Part shown: piece by piece, positions 22,024-33,268 of the stretch
Layout: every line of letters begins with the position of its first letter
Numbering within the stretch: the stretch's first letter is position 1
Source: Phialocephala subalpina
Lineage: Eukaryota; Ascomycota; Leotiomycetes; Helotiales; Mollisiaceae
NCBI GenBank assembly: GCA_900073065.1
Contig: FJOG01000001.1
Span: 2,799,225-2,863,224, forward strand
DNA: 64,000 nt
Reading direction: 5' to 3'
Program-made: the position numbers and the translations under genes
Notes under the pieces: generated by a model
Seen by the model: only the letters and a program-made list of their open reading frames with translations
Database searches by the model: none
Told to the model about the DNA's origin: nothing

Positions 22024-23539
22024 ATGTCTTCTGAGAACGATTATACGGAAGATGAGCGCGAATCCGCCTTTGAGAATCAGAAAGCGGGAAAGCAATCTGG
22101 ACCCGATGATTATTCAATCGTACCTGATGTCGACACAGAAAATAGACAACCGCCTGTAGCTGAAGATAAAGCACAAAACGATGCGGTAGCCAGCAGCGAT
22201 AGCTCGAGGTATCGTCCAAACCATTGGGGTAATCATCTGCTCAAGAATTCCCTAGAGCCCTTCAAGTACGAGGATGACGAAACAAGACACATGTTTGATT
22301 ATAATGTGACGGACGAAGAGATGGACATTGTCGATAAACGGCGTCGAGGAGAAGAAAGTCGAATCGGACGCTGAAATTGAATCAGAGACCCAAAATATAG
22401 CTAGCTCTTGTCAGGAAGTCAACTACGAAGAGATGTGTTTTTACCGCGATTCTCGAAGATCTCTGAGCCCTGAACGCCCGAGAGTGCTTACCTACGAACT
22501 AGGTTATAGTCTAGGAGATTACAACGTTGGTCATTTACGAGATGCGGTGAGACAGATTGCCGATCGGACTGCAAGGCACGCTGAGGCAATGGCCTTTGTC
22601 GAACTCGAGAATGAAAGACTGAGGTTGCAATTCAATCCCAGACCATTCATAACCAGATCGCATCATGCACACTCGGCTTATGTCTCCACTTCTGTGGCAG
22701 CAGATTGCGAGGCAATAGAATGGAACATTGTAGAGATGGAGGAAATCAAGGAGCGTGTCGAAACAGAGCTTGCCTTTCTCAATCAGAAGCTGCTCGTTGC
22801 TCAGCAGTACATGCACGCAGTACATCAACCAATCGATTACAATTTTCTGGACGCTGGAATTGGTTTTGACTTACACAACGCGTACAAGTCAATTTGCTAG
22901 TCTTTGGATCCCAAGTTGGGACAGCGTGGAGGGTTTTTTATTACTTGTGATACGAACCACCAAGGATCATATGTCCAGTATGATCCAGAGCTCACTATAT
23001 TCGATGAGAATGTCGAGATGTCTTACGGGGATTTTAATTTCCGATGCGATGCCTGGGTGGATGAAGTAGGAACATATCTTCACTCGCAGAGGGAGCGCGT
23101 GGTAACATTCTGGCCAATCAAAGCGCCTGAAGTACGTCCTGAAGTATCGACGTGAGGAAATCGATATGTAAGTCTCCTTCACTCCTTCCTCAAACTGTGT
23201 TTGCAAATAGGGTGTCTTCACTAGGGTACCCTTTACTACCGCACTAGAGAAAGCGCAGCGGATAGACTTAAAGCATGTCTTAATATGCTCGTAGCATCGC
23301 CAGACAAGGACGGTCTATGAAGTGGCGGGTGAATGTTTGACTCTGTATTCGAGGAAGCATTGAACAAGTCTCCTATCATTGGAAAACGATGGTGGTTCAA
23401 GAGCGCTCGTAGTATCGACGACCATCCTTGCAACCCAGCGGAGAAGAAAGAGCGGTTGAAGCGTGAACTGCTTGAGATGCGTAAGGCTCAAAAGGCTCAA
23501 GAAGCTGAAGAGCGATGGCGATATCGCTATAGACGGTGA
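22024..23539 (+). pseudogene. Tandem family copy B, heavily mutated
   Basis: Begins with MSSENDYTEDE, like MSSENNYSSSEE of copy A. A frameshift lies near 22330-22370, TAG at 22898-22900 directly before the conserved DPKLGQRGGFFITC block, and TGA at 23153-23155 where copies A and C have Trp. After a 57-nt intron at the conserved site (23168-23224) come two more stops: 23318-23320 (TGA for a CGA arginine codon in copy C) and 23330-23332 (TGA for the Trp of GGWLFD). The tail GKRWWFKSARSIDDHP...EKKERLKREL is still readable. Stops at CGA and TGG codons are the RIP pattern. Confidence 0.75.
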
Positions 23540-24175
23540 TTTTAGCAATAAGAGTGTGCAGAGGCTGGTCCGACATGCCAAGCCTCGTTTTACTTGAAGT
23601 AGTAGACTACCAACAGAATCTCCTTCTTTCGTTAACTGCATGGGCTACAGCTCAGTTCTTTCCTTGGCTTCCCTCTGATGTAATATTCTTCGAGGCTAGG
23701 AGTTGAGATCAATGGACTTCTGCTGTTGCTCGAGCTCATTCACTCTCAGGTGTTGTTTTTGATCTGTACTCCCGACCTCACTACCAGCTCACCTTCGACT
23801 CGTAAGCCCCTCCCGTCTAATTTTCGCCTCCATCATAAAATCTCTTCGCTGGAACTTTCTTCCTTCGTCACCGACACAACTTGAGCACGACTTGGGACCT
23901 TGCAGTCGAATCGAGTCCCTTGCTTAGTCTTCCGAAAGATATTTAGTTGCCTCAAACAACAGCAACGATCTGGCAAAGACGATAAAGCTGGTTGGCATCT
24001 TTTCATCGCCCCTTTTCATTCGCTAACCGTCTCCCAGCCTCGATCTACAAAGGAAATTTCTCCGATCTTCTCGAAAAAGACCCAACACTCTTGCTGGTAA
24101 GGAATCTCAAGACTCGAGGAGGAGTAGATCGACACTGACATCCAGATAGATCGAGCAAGTCTAATGATCGTAAGC
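23540..24175. other. Leader and promoter of copy C
   Basis: No gene seen. The CT-rich leader 23.8-24.1 kb is typical for a transcribed fungal gene. Confidence 0.45.
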
Positions 24176-25583
24176 ATGTCTCACTTCCCAACCATGGCTC
24201 ACAAGCGCAAGTACGACGATATTGGCCATGAAGCTGAATTTCCCATTGCTGAGACCAAGATCGGCTTTGGCTCAAGACTCGAGATACTCGATTCAGAAGC
24301 TGAGGGTTCAGAGAACGAGGACAACCACCCCATGACTGGCTTCCCGACTATGGCTCACATGCTCCACCAAACCGGCGTTGAAGCTGAATGTGCCCTAGCT
24401 ACAGATGGTATGGGCTCTGGCTCAAATCTTGACACTGTAGGCTCAGTCGAAGGCGACTGTCCTGATAATGCGACAATCGCCAATACGGATGATGGTACCC
24501 ACAATGACGAGGAAAGTCGTGGAAGCACGCTCGGTAGTATGGATGAAGACCATACGAACTCCGATGCCAATATCGAGCATGAGCAAGCCGTTACCCAAGT
24601 TCCTTCACCGGTATCATCAACGAGCGGACATGACTTCGAAGGAAACGCTCCAGCTTTCACCCAAGGCACCAAGCTATCATTCATCGAACTCCAGCGACAA
24701 TGCCACAAGATCCTCCGCGGTGCCTTGAATTACACACCCATGTGCTTCTCCTCCCAGCAAGCATTATCCGACCCCAGGATCACAGCCTTGATGAACAAGA
24801 TCCAGGAGCTGGAAGAAACCAAGAAGCAAATCGAGCTCGAGATCGAATCCTGTGAGCATGGAATCGAAGTAGCTAGAAAGCAGAGAATCGACCACCAAGT
24901 CAAATCCCTCTTAGAGAACAACGGTATCTCTCCAGAGTTGATGGCTGAATATGATGCATTTCTTGCTTCTATCGAGCCAGAAGGTGGACAACGAGGTGGC
25001 TTCTCTATCACCTGCTTCGGAGATCATGAGAACAAATATGTCGAGTATGATCCGAGCCTAGCAATTCTAAAAGAGAATGCTGAGGACGATTGTTCGGTTT
25101 GCCATTATCGATGCGAGGCTTCGAAGGTGAATGGTCCGTGGGTTGTTGGTGAATCTTGTATCCCTGAGCCGACGAGAGAGTCTGTTGTGGAGTTTTGGCC
25201 TGTTGATGCTCCGGTTCCTCGTGCTCGAGATGTTCGCACTTGGGGAGAACAGTTTGTATGTCTTTCATTTTCCGTTGCTCTTTTCGCATAAATCGCCTTC
25301 CTCTTGTACAATTAAAGCTGACAGTTCATAGCCACGTCTTTACGAGCTCGCTATGAGCGCTGGATCTGCCGGCTCTGAGGTCGCACTCCAGATGCTCGTT
25401 GCACTTCCTGACAAGGACTCGTCGTTCCGAGGCGGATGGCTCTTCGATTATCGGTTTGAGCCCGCTTTGAAGCATCATCCTATCCTTTCTAAGAGATGGA
25501 GATTCCGAGGTTCTTATAAGATCGACAAGCCAGTCTCAGCTCAAGAAAAGCGTGTGAAGCTCGAGCCTATGCTCAGAATCTAG
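24176..25583 (+). CDS. Tandem family copy C, intact, unknown family
   Basis: Exons 24176-25255 and 25332-25583 (76-nt intron with GTATGT, branch GCTGAC, TAG) encode 443 residues. ATG at 24176 has the better context than 24164; 24194 is also possible. Residues 1-110 hold two diverged copies of a unit starting FPTMAH. Residues 110-165 are acidic and low-complexity. A coiled coil follows (residues about 205-240, KIQELEETKKQIELEIE), then the core: GGQRGGFSITCFGDHENKYV, YDP, HYRCEAS, SVVEFWPVDAP, and after the intron LYELA, GGWLFDYRFE, KRWRFRGSYKIDKP. No signal peptide or membrane segment, so probably nuclear or cytosolic. I do not recognise the fold. Confidence 0.8.
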
Positions 25584-25977
25584 ACTTACGGAAGCAGCTG
25601 GATTGGAGGTGGTGAGTGCTAGGATAGAGTTCACGGGGTCAATGTACGGAGTATTGGGCGTTAAATGCTGCAGGTCCAAGCGGAAGGAGACACACTTGGG
25701 AACAAATGGGAATGGAAATGGTAACAGGCGCATGACAAACACAGTAAATAACCACACATAATCGTGGTACGGAAATGAATCAGGTACAATCATAAAACAA
25801 GTTCAGCTCGCAGTGAAACGCACAATACTGCATCACCGGAACTAGTAGCGAATGCAGATAGGACATTGAAGACATTATATTGACTAATGAAGAGACAGTC
25901 GCTACAAGGGAATAAACATCGAAATAGATACAAGAATAGAACTCTGCTATATACTTTTGCTGCTCCACCACAAAGGG
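25584..25977. other. Convergent 3' flanks
   Basis: Between the stop of copy C and the stop of the mucin-like gene on the other strand. Nothing else seen. Confidence 0.5.
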
Positions 25978-27842
25978 TTAAAACGGTTGACTCTGCACAT
26001 CATACAGCAGTTTGTCAAAAGTCTCGCTCCGGAATGTCGCACCAACCTCCGGGAAACCAGGTCTCTGATTGTTCTCAGCTTTCGGAGCAGCGTCGAACGT
26101 CCCACCGCTTACTCTCTTTTCCAAACCCGGCAGAGGTATCATTGCTTTGTTTGGGCTGTTGGCCGTGACTGGGCTTATGAATGCGCTGTTGCTGTCGCTG
26201 TCGCCAGTGAACCTCCGTTGCACACCCGGCTCTGGTGCATTTCCACGAGCTTGACCCCCACCACCACTCCCAAACGAGGAACGGGTCACTCTGCTGTTGC
26301 GTGGGTATGGATTTCTATCACTTGGTAACTCCACAGGCGTTATACTCCTCTCTGTCGCCTGAATTGTTGTCCCTCCAATCGTGCCATCAGGGTTTGCAGT
26401 CCTGTTCGCAATAGGAGGACTGATATTGCTCTTGAACTTCCCCAAAGCTGGACCGTAGAATCCGTTCCCACTCTTCCCACTCCTGATCGAGCCCTTCTCG
26501 TCGGTAAAGTTAGTTTTGCCGAGCGAAGCTTCGAATCGAGCTGAAGCACGCTTCTCGGCACGTCGTTTGTAGAATATGACGCCTGCTATGATGAGGATGG
26601 TGAGGACGATTACACCTCCGACCGACCCACTTATTATCGCCGCTGTGGAAACTCCACCGGATGTTGTAGGGTTATTAGTTGCAGAAATAGCGCCTGTGAT
26701 GATAGCGGACGTGATCGAGGCAGGGACACTGCTGGGATCCTTCGAGGGAGAAGTGGTGTCTGAAGCACTCAGAGCTGGTGGGGTTATGGCTGATGATGTA
26801 CGAGAGAGGGGTGGTGTCGAGGCTGGAGAGTTTTGTACAATGCTTTCAGCGGTTGCAGAGAACATTGGGGCAGCTGAGGTTGAAAAGATACTGGTTGAGG
26901 GTTGCAGGATACTGGTAGATGGTGGCAGTGGCAGAAGACTCGTAGATGGCGTTGGAGAAGAGGATGGTGTGGTGGCCATCGAGATGGGCGAGTTGGAAGA
27001 TGGTGCCTGGGTTTGAATCGATGTCTGCCCTGCAACAGAAGTCACGACAATAACAGATGTCTGGACTTGAATAGAGGTGACAACTTGGGCGGATGTCTGC
27101 GTCTGTATAGAGGTGATGACTTCTGCTGACGTCTGGACCTGAAATGATGTCTGTACTTGTAGTGAAGTCTGCGTTTGTATCGAAGTCTTAGCTTCTACAG
27201 ATGTCTGGGTCTGCACAGTTGTTTGAACTTGTACAGATGTCTCGGTCTGAACAGTAGTGGATGGTTTTACTTCTGATGTCGAAGTAGAAGTTTTGGATGT
27301 TGTAGAGGTAGAGGTTTTGGATGTTGTGGATTCCGACTTCTTTGGCACTTTCGACATGGAGCTCATAATAGTTGACTCTGCTGAACCTTCTGTGAATGTC
27401 GTCCCCACACCTAGAGTAAGGACCTTCGAAGGGGTTGCGCAACACGAATTGCCATTTCCCTCATCACAGCAGAATGTCCCCAGGGAAGGATCGCCACATT
27501 GAAACAGGTCCACCTTTTCCTTATCATTGACTACAGGACATCAGTTCAATCTGTACGTCAACGGAGATCGAAGAGCTACTTACTTCCTTTGCAAAACGTT
27601 GGACAACTAGAACCATAATCTTTGTCCAAACATGACCCTCTCGCAAATCTCGGGCCACCTGTCTTTAATACACAAAGCTTGTTCGTAGAGCAGAATTCGT
27701 CTGGCGCACAACATCTACTGTTGGAGTCATTGGAAAAACACGGCTCGTCGTTATCGTCCTTGGATCCATCTGGTAAGAAACATTGGCCAGCTGTACTTGC
27801 GATCTGTAGTGCCACTACAACCGTCGATATTCGGAACAACAT
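25978..27842 (-). CDS. Secreted-domain, Ser/Thr-rich single-pass membrane protein (Mid2/Wsc-like layout)
   Basis: Exons 27584-27842 and 25978-27530 (53-nt intron); 603 residues. An N-terminal signal peptide (MLFRISTVVVALQIASTAG) precedes a Cys-rich head with about 15 cysteines in pairs (RCCAPDEFC, FCCDEGNGNSCC). Then come about 280 Ser/Thr-rich residues including a hexapeptide repeat array, one transmembrane helix (VGGVIVLTILIIAGVIFY followed by KRR), and a cytosolic tail of about 190 residues with RS and SP motifs. This layout is that of fungal cell-wall stress sensors: a glycosylated rigid stalk outside, a signalling tail inside. The tail ends with FPEVGATFRSETFDKLLYDV, probably a conserved binding piece. 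No enzyme domain. Confidence 0.82.
26977..27258 (-). repeat. 18-bp tandem repeat encoding TSxQxQ hexapeptides
   Basis: Within the mucin-like gene about 15 hexapeptide units follow one another, for example TSVQVQ, TSIQTQ, TSLQVQ, TSFQVQ. The Thr-Ser pair is kept in nearly every unit while the last four residues drift. Such arrays form extended O-glycosylated stalks and vary in length between strains. Confidence 0.9.
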
Positions 27843-29744
27843 TGAAGATCACATGAAGAGAGACGGGGGAAAAGGAAAGGCAAGGCTGGTCCCTATCATT
27901 TACATACCCTTGATAGTTCGTGGATCTTGACCCTCGTGGTACTTATGAAAGGGCCTGGACAGTGATCATCGTAGGGATGATTGCGACTGGCCCGGAGGCG
28001 ATCATTGAGGCTCTGGGGCTGAAATATGGCAGCTCGCCTAAGCATAACCCAAACCTCAAAACCATGCGCATAATGCACTCTCTACTGATAATACCCAATG
28101 GGGCGCTTGCCGAAGATTGTCAGCAAGTCCAAGAGACAAAGGTGGGAAGGACTCCAGCCTTCTGTTCTCTGAGCAGTCCCAAGCTGGCCAAGCATGCATT
28201 CTGTCAAATAGCGTTCGAGACAGTGAGAAATTTGGAAGGAGAAGTTTTCGGAGGCTTCGACACCATTGGATGGGGAGATGTGCTGTGAAACAAAGTTTCC
28301 TGCTCCAAACGACGAATGAAACATGGAAGCTTGCGAGAAACGGACCAGAAACAGAAAAGCCACGGTACATAATTTTCATAAAGCTGTGCAATGAACACTG
28401 TGGGCAGCCGAGGTATTTGGAAATGGCTGTCTCCTTCAGTGTGGTGGCAATAACTACTTCTTCAACCTGGGTGCTCAGCTTCGGAAGGAAACATGAACCA
28501 CTACTGGGAGACATCTGCAGTGGAAATTGCACGTTTCATCATGATTGGAGCCAACTTAAACCTAAAAGCACTTGGTAGTACGCTACAGTAACGTCGTGGA
28601 CACTGTCCATTCCGAAAGTTTTTTAATAAAATTCTATTATAATTGCTCAAGGAAGTCGATCGTCGCTGTCAGCTAACTTCAGACGCTGTGCCGGTGTCGC
28701 ACTTCTGCAGGAGAAAAGGCCAAGTATTCGAGAAGCGATCCTGTCAGAAGGCTAGTCAGTCATTTTCCCACAGAGAAAGTATATAGCTTCAAATCCCAAG
28801 GTCCAACTCTAAAATTGTGGTGGTCGTTGCAGCGTGAGGTGGTGATAATGTGAAGATACAGGACTGTGCCGCTACAGAATGCTGAATGGAATCGCTCGCT
28901 GCTAGGAGGTATTCGTAGTGGAGTCTCTCCAGTCATGGATTTCGAGATGCAGAGGAGAAAGACATCGCGAGCGAGAAATCTTTTGGAGCGGAGCAAACGA
29001 ATTTTAGCGCTATCACGTGCAAGGGAGATCCTATAAAATCGACGCCAATTTCGTTTTTAGCAGGAAAATACTTCTCATATTCCTCGTATTCTTTCAGAAT
29101 AGAGGTTCATAGAATAAACTTCGCTCTTAAAGAGTTCTGGAGGGAGAACCATATCACGTGAGTCATCAGAAATCTTTCGATGTCTTCAATCTTACCATGA
29201 CTGACTGTGTTGCAAAGACAATTTCATTCCTACAGTGTATCTCTCTCATGGGAGGGCTAATGGGAGAGATCCGTTATTAAAACTCCGCTCCTGATCATAT
29301 TGCGAGATGCATTTCACAAGTCGACTCTTCCCCTTTTCAATTGCAAGTTATACATGGATCAATGCTTCCATTTCATTTCTGAGTTCAAATACTCGCGTTT
29401 ATACATCCTGCAATCGTCTCTGAAATGAAGGCTCCTGCCTGCATCTACACAACTGATTCCATTTCATGACGCCCAGGAGGATGAAATTTCTCGTTCGACG
29501 TGTCACGATGTCACCGCAGTGGGCGACGTTACACATGTGAGATGAAGAAAATAACATTCCCCATGGGGTGTGTTACTGTAGTTGTGGTATGATAATGTCC
29601 TAGGTGAGGGGAAATTGGAATGCTACTGCAAATTTTAATGCGGGCTGACTGATCTTGCTTGTGGGACCCCCTCCCGCCTACAAAGTCAACATCAATCCTC
29701 AATTATGTTTGAGATAATCCTGCGCTTCGCAGAATTCTGGCAAC
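27843..29744. other. Intergenic, no gene seen
   Basis: Overlapping ORFs on opposite strands at 28056-28578 lack any domain or splice continuation. CACGTG boxes are at 29014-29019 and 29155-29160, upstream of the amidohydrolase gene. Confidence 0.5.
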
Positions 29745-31164
29745 ATGTTGACCAAGACTGCCCTCGCAGCTCCGACTTTTTCTCTGGCCTACTTCGAAGA
29801 GACGTACAAAAATCTTCATCAGTACGCCGGACTTTCACTTCAAGAACACTTCGCTGCCGGGACTGCCGCTCAGCATCTCAAATCTCTTTCCGATTTCGAA
29901 GTCACGGAGAGAATTGGTGGGTATGGACTCATTGGGGTCTTGCGAAATGGAGAAGGAAAGACTGTGCTTCTCAGAGCCGACATGGACGCATTACCTATCG
30001 AGGAGCTTACTGAGCTCGAGTACGCAAGTCAAGCGAGGCAGGTAGATGTTGAAGATGGGATCGAGAAACCTGTGATGCACGCATGTGGACATGATATACA
30101 TGTTGCTTGTTGTAAGTTGAACCACTCCTCAGACAGAACTCGCGGGAGCTCCCGATGTCTGATTGGCACTGAGTACATGGAAATTCAAGAAAGTCCTTTC
30201 TTCATTTAGAAAATCTCATACTGACAGGTTCCGTACAGTGTTGGCTGCTGCGTCCAATCTCCACGCTCATCGACATCGCTGGAATGGGACACTCGTCATC
30301 CTCTTCCAACCAAACGAAGAGCGAGGAGGCGGCGCTCGAGCCATGATAGACGACGGTCTATACAACCAAGAAAGACACAACTGTCCTATCCCAGACGTCG
30401 TCTTAGGCCAACACCTTATGAACTCTCCATCCGGCCAAGTAGGCATTCGATCCGGAAGCTTCATGTCTGCTTCTGACTCCTTCAAAGTCACAGTTTACGG
30501 ACGTGGTGGACATGCGTCAATGCCTCACCTGACCGTCGATCCAGTCGTCATCGCATCTTTCATCGTCACAAGGCTCCAAACGATAATTTCGAGAGAGGTA
30601 GATCCGAATGATACGGCTGTCGTGACAGTTGGTTCCATACAAGCTGGCGATACAGCGAATATCATTCCTGCTGAAGCTGTCCTTAAGATTAATATCCGAA
30701 CATTCAAAAGCGACACAAGAGAGAAAACCATAGCATCTATCAGGCGAATCGTGAAAGCAGAATGCGAAGCTGGGAACTCTCCCAAAGAGCCATTGATTGA
30801 ACATACTGGCTCCGTTCCAGGAACAGTTAACGACGAAACAACAAAAGAACAAATCTCGCAAGCTTTCAAGGCACACTTTGGTCCCGATTTCTTCCAAGGT
30901 ATCGACCGAGTTGCAGCCAGTGAGGACTTCTCGATCTTGGCAACGGAAGCCCCGAACAAGGAAGGTGGGATTGGAGTGCCGTATTGCTATTGGACATTTG
31001 GTGGCACTGATCCAGAATTGTGGGAAGATGCGAGGAAGGGGGGGAAGCTGGATGAGATACCGAGCAATCATAGTCCGTTTTTTGCGCCGATCATTCAACC
31101 GACGTTGAAGATTGGGATGGAGGCTCTAGTCGTTGCGGCGATGAGTTACCTGGACTTGTACTGA
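29745..31164 (+). CDS. M20D-type amidohydrolase (metallopeptidase family M20)
   Basis: Exons 29745-30111 and 30239-31164 (127-nt intron) encode 430 residues. Metal-binding and catalytic motifs are all present: LLRADMDALPIEE, MHACGHDIHVA, QPNEERGGGARAMIDDG, and GQHLMNSPSGQVGIRSG. The dimerisation domain contains VYGRGGHASMPH. These are the marks of aminoacylase/IAA-amino-acid hydrolase/hippurate hydrolase relatives, which cleave N-acyl or N-carboxamide bonds using two metal ions. No signal peptide is convincing, so probably cytosolic. The exact substrate cannot be inferred. The gene converges on the DUF3445 gene, 83 bp apart. Confidence 0.9.
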
Positions 31165-31247
31165 ATGCACAGCCCTCATTAGACAACTTCCTCTTTGCCA
31201 TCTAGTCCCACTTATGTTTCCTCTCGTATTCTCATCGCCATGTTCCC

Positions 31248-32658
31248 TCAGCTCCTCAAATACTCCTTAACCTTCTCCCCCCAAACCACACCCCTTTTAT
31301 AAAAATGCATCTCAGGCACACTCCCCTCCTGCAACCCATCAATCGCCAGCGCCAACTCCTCTCCCAACCCTTCCTCTCTTATCTCCCTCAAGGGATAGAG
31401 GTATGTTTTGAAATTAAAGACTAGCGCTTTCGTCTTCGGTAATCGGTGCAAAAGCTGACGCTCACAGCGAAGGAACGTCGTATCGATATTGATCTCCTCT
31501 TCAACTGCTTCTTCGCCTTCGTAGAGATGGGTGCCCGAAGCGGCGAAGAGTTGGTGTTTGGTGTTGATTGACCACTGAGATCACCATCAACTCAAGTCCC
31601 ATCCTCACCCACACTTTCTAAGACAAGAATAAAGGGGAAAAAACTTACGTTAGACCGTTTAACTACTTTCCCAACTTCTAACCGATCGAAAAATCGATCC
31701 ATACTCCTCTCCAGCTTCGCCTTATACCCGGGAACGGGAACATGAATCTCCCTCAACTTCATCCCAAACTTCTCTTTCGTATTGAAGCCTGCTGGGAAAC
31801 AAGTCACGTATCCCATTAACCTATATCCATCTCCGTCTTCACTCGGTAGTAGGATCAAGAAATCCTCGTCTAGGTTCTCGCCTATAAGTTCCCAGGTCTG
31901 AATTGGGTCTGAAGGCGGGGTTATGGGGAGATGGTTGCTGGTTGCGTGGTTAAGGAGACTAATTGGGGCTTGGGGAGGAGAAAGGGTGAAGATGGTAGGA
32001 TAACGGGTAGGGAGGTAAGTTGAGGTGAGAAAGGTGTAGAGTTCGTTGAGGGCGGGGGTGCAGGAGGGTGCGGATTGGATGGCGATGGGGTGGTGGTCAG
32101 CGATGATTTGTTTGCGGAGGGTGATGCGGTGTAAGTAGTTTTTGTCGAATTCGAGGAGTTCGGAGAGAGAGGATGTTTCGACGGCTGTGAATGTGTTAGT
32201 AGTGACTGCGAGGCAAGGGGTGAGAAGGTGGTTACCCATTGTCAAGTGATACTTAGGCTTGAATGCTCGGAACTTAAGAGGCTCGGTCGTCTTCCAATCG
32301 AAGTCTGGTAAGGGCTTGATGTAGAAAGGGTCGTCGCCATTCTTGACGTTGGATTTGGAATCATATCGCAATTGTCCCGCTATTGTCTGAATTCTTGTCA
32401 ATTTACCTGTGTTAAAGGTTGAAAGAGAAGTATTTCGTCAAGGACAATTCGCCTGAAAATGAGACTTTGTTGCTGACAGCATTCGAGGAGCACATCATAA
32501 AACCGAGATTCACAACAACAGTAGAGAAAGGGAACACTGTATCATCTCACCTTCCCCTCAAATCGCGATTTAACAAAACGCTGGTAAAGCTCATAAGTGG
32601 AGTAAAGTACCAACGCCACCAAACCACCGTACAACAATGGACTGAAGCTCAACATCAT
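31248..32658 (-). CDS. DUF3445 family protein (heme-dependent oxidative N-demethylase-like)
   Basis: Four exons: 32551-32658, 32236-32386, 31649-32184, 31248-31574; 373 residues. Exon 1 encodes an N-terminal membrane anchor (LLYGGLVALVLYSTYELYQ). The body follows the DUF3445 pattern: PKYHLTMAVET, LLEFDKNYLHRI, YLPTRYPTIF, LDEDFLILLPSEDGDGYRLM, CFPAGFNTKEKFGMKLREIH, PVPGYKAKLERSMDRFFDRL, RSNWSINTKHQLF, FLRCERQLLHRLPKTKAL. Members with known activity are heme enzymes that demethylate amines. Intron 2 (51 nt, 32185-32235) has good splice and CTAAC branch sites but is in frame without stops. The 164-nt first intron is longer than its neighbours, so the first junction is less certain than the rest. 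Confidence 0.8.
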
Positions 32659-33268
32659 GGCAAAAATAAACGAGTTAAACATGAGAAATCAAAACAACTA
32701 TTACAACAAGAAGATTCAAGAACAACGATGTATATATCTCACAGGCTTAGAGTCATCTCGATAGAGACGGAACTCATATGATGCACGTGATAGTCAACAC
32801 TAGTGGAATTAGCTGCGGGAGGAGGAAAGGCCTTCCCGAATAGGATTAATTCAGAAGTGGGGTGGGGTTGTAATCGTACCTCACGTAACTCGAGAACATC
32901 GAGATGAGAAGGAAATGCCGAGCAATACTCGCTTTGATGCGGCACTTGGATAACTCTAATAAATAAATGTCGGATTTGGGTTGATGGCCTTCAGGGTGAA
33001 TCATCGTAAGCTGCATTTGCAGCCACTGAATAGGGGTTAGAGGGAGGGCAGTGTACGGCTCTCCATGTTGTCAAAGGCGTCCAGTTCATATCATTCATTC
33101 CACGTATCCTGCTCCACGTCGGGAATTCATCGCAGATATCACCAACCCATGTACAACTGATTCTGGAAAATTGCCTCTGACATCCTGCTATGAACACTAT
33201 CCTGACTAATCGAAAGAAGCATCAATCTAAGCTCAACCTTGTGTCCACCTTCGCCATTCGCCGGCTAG
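32659..33268. other. Intergenic, no gene seen
   Basis: Between the DUF3445 start and the end of the large nucleolar gene. A CACGTG box is at 32784-32789, about 125 bp upstream of the DUF3445 ATG. No coding signal. Confidence 0.5.

Noticed and set aside
28056..28578. Overlapping ORFs of about 155 codons on both strands
   Set aside because: No domain, signal peptide or splice continuation; likely chance open frames.
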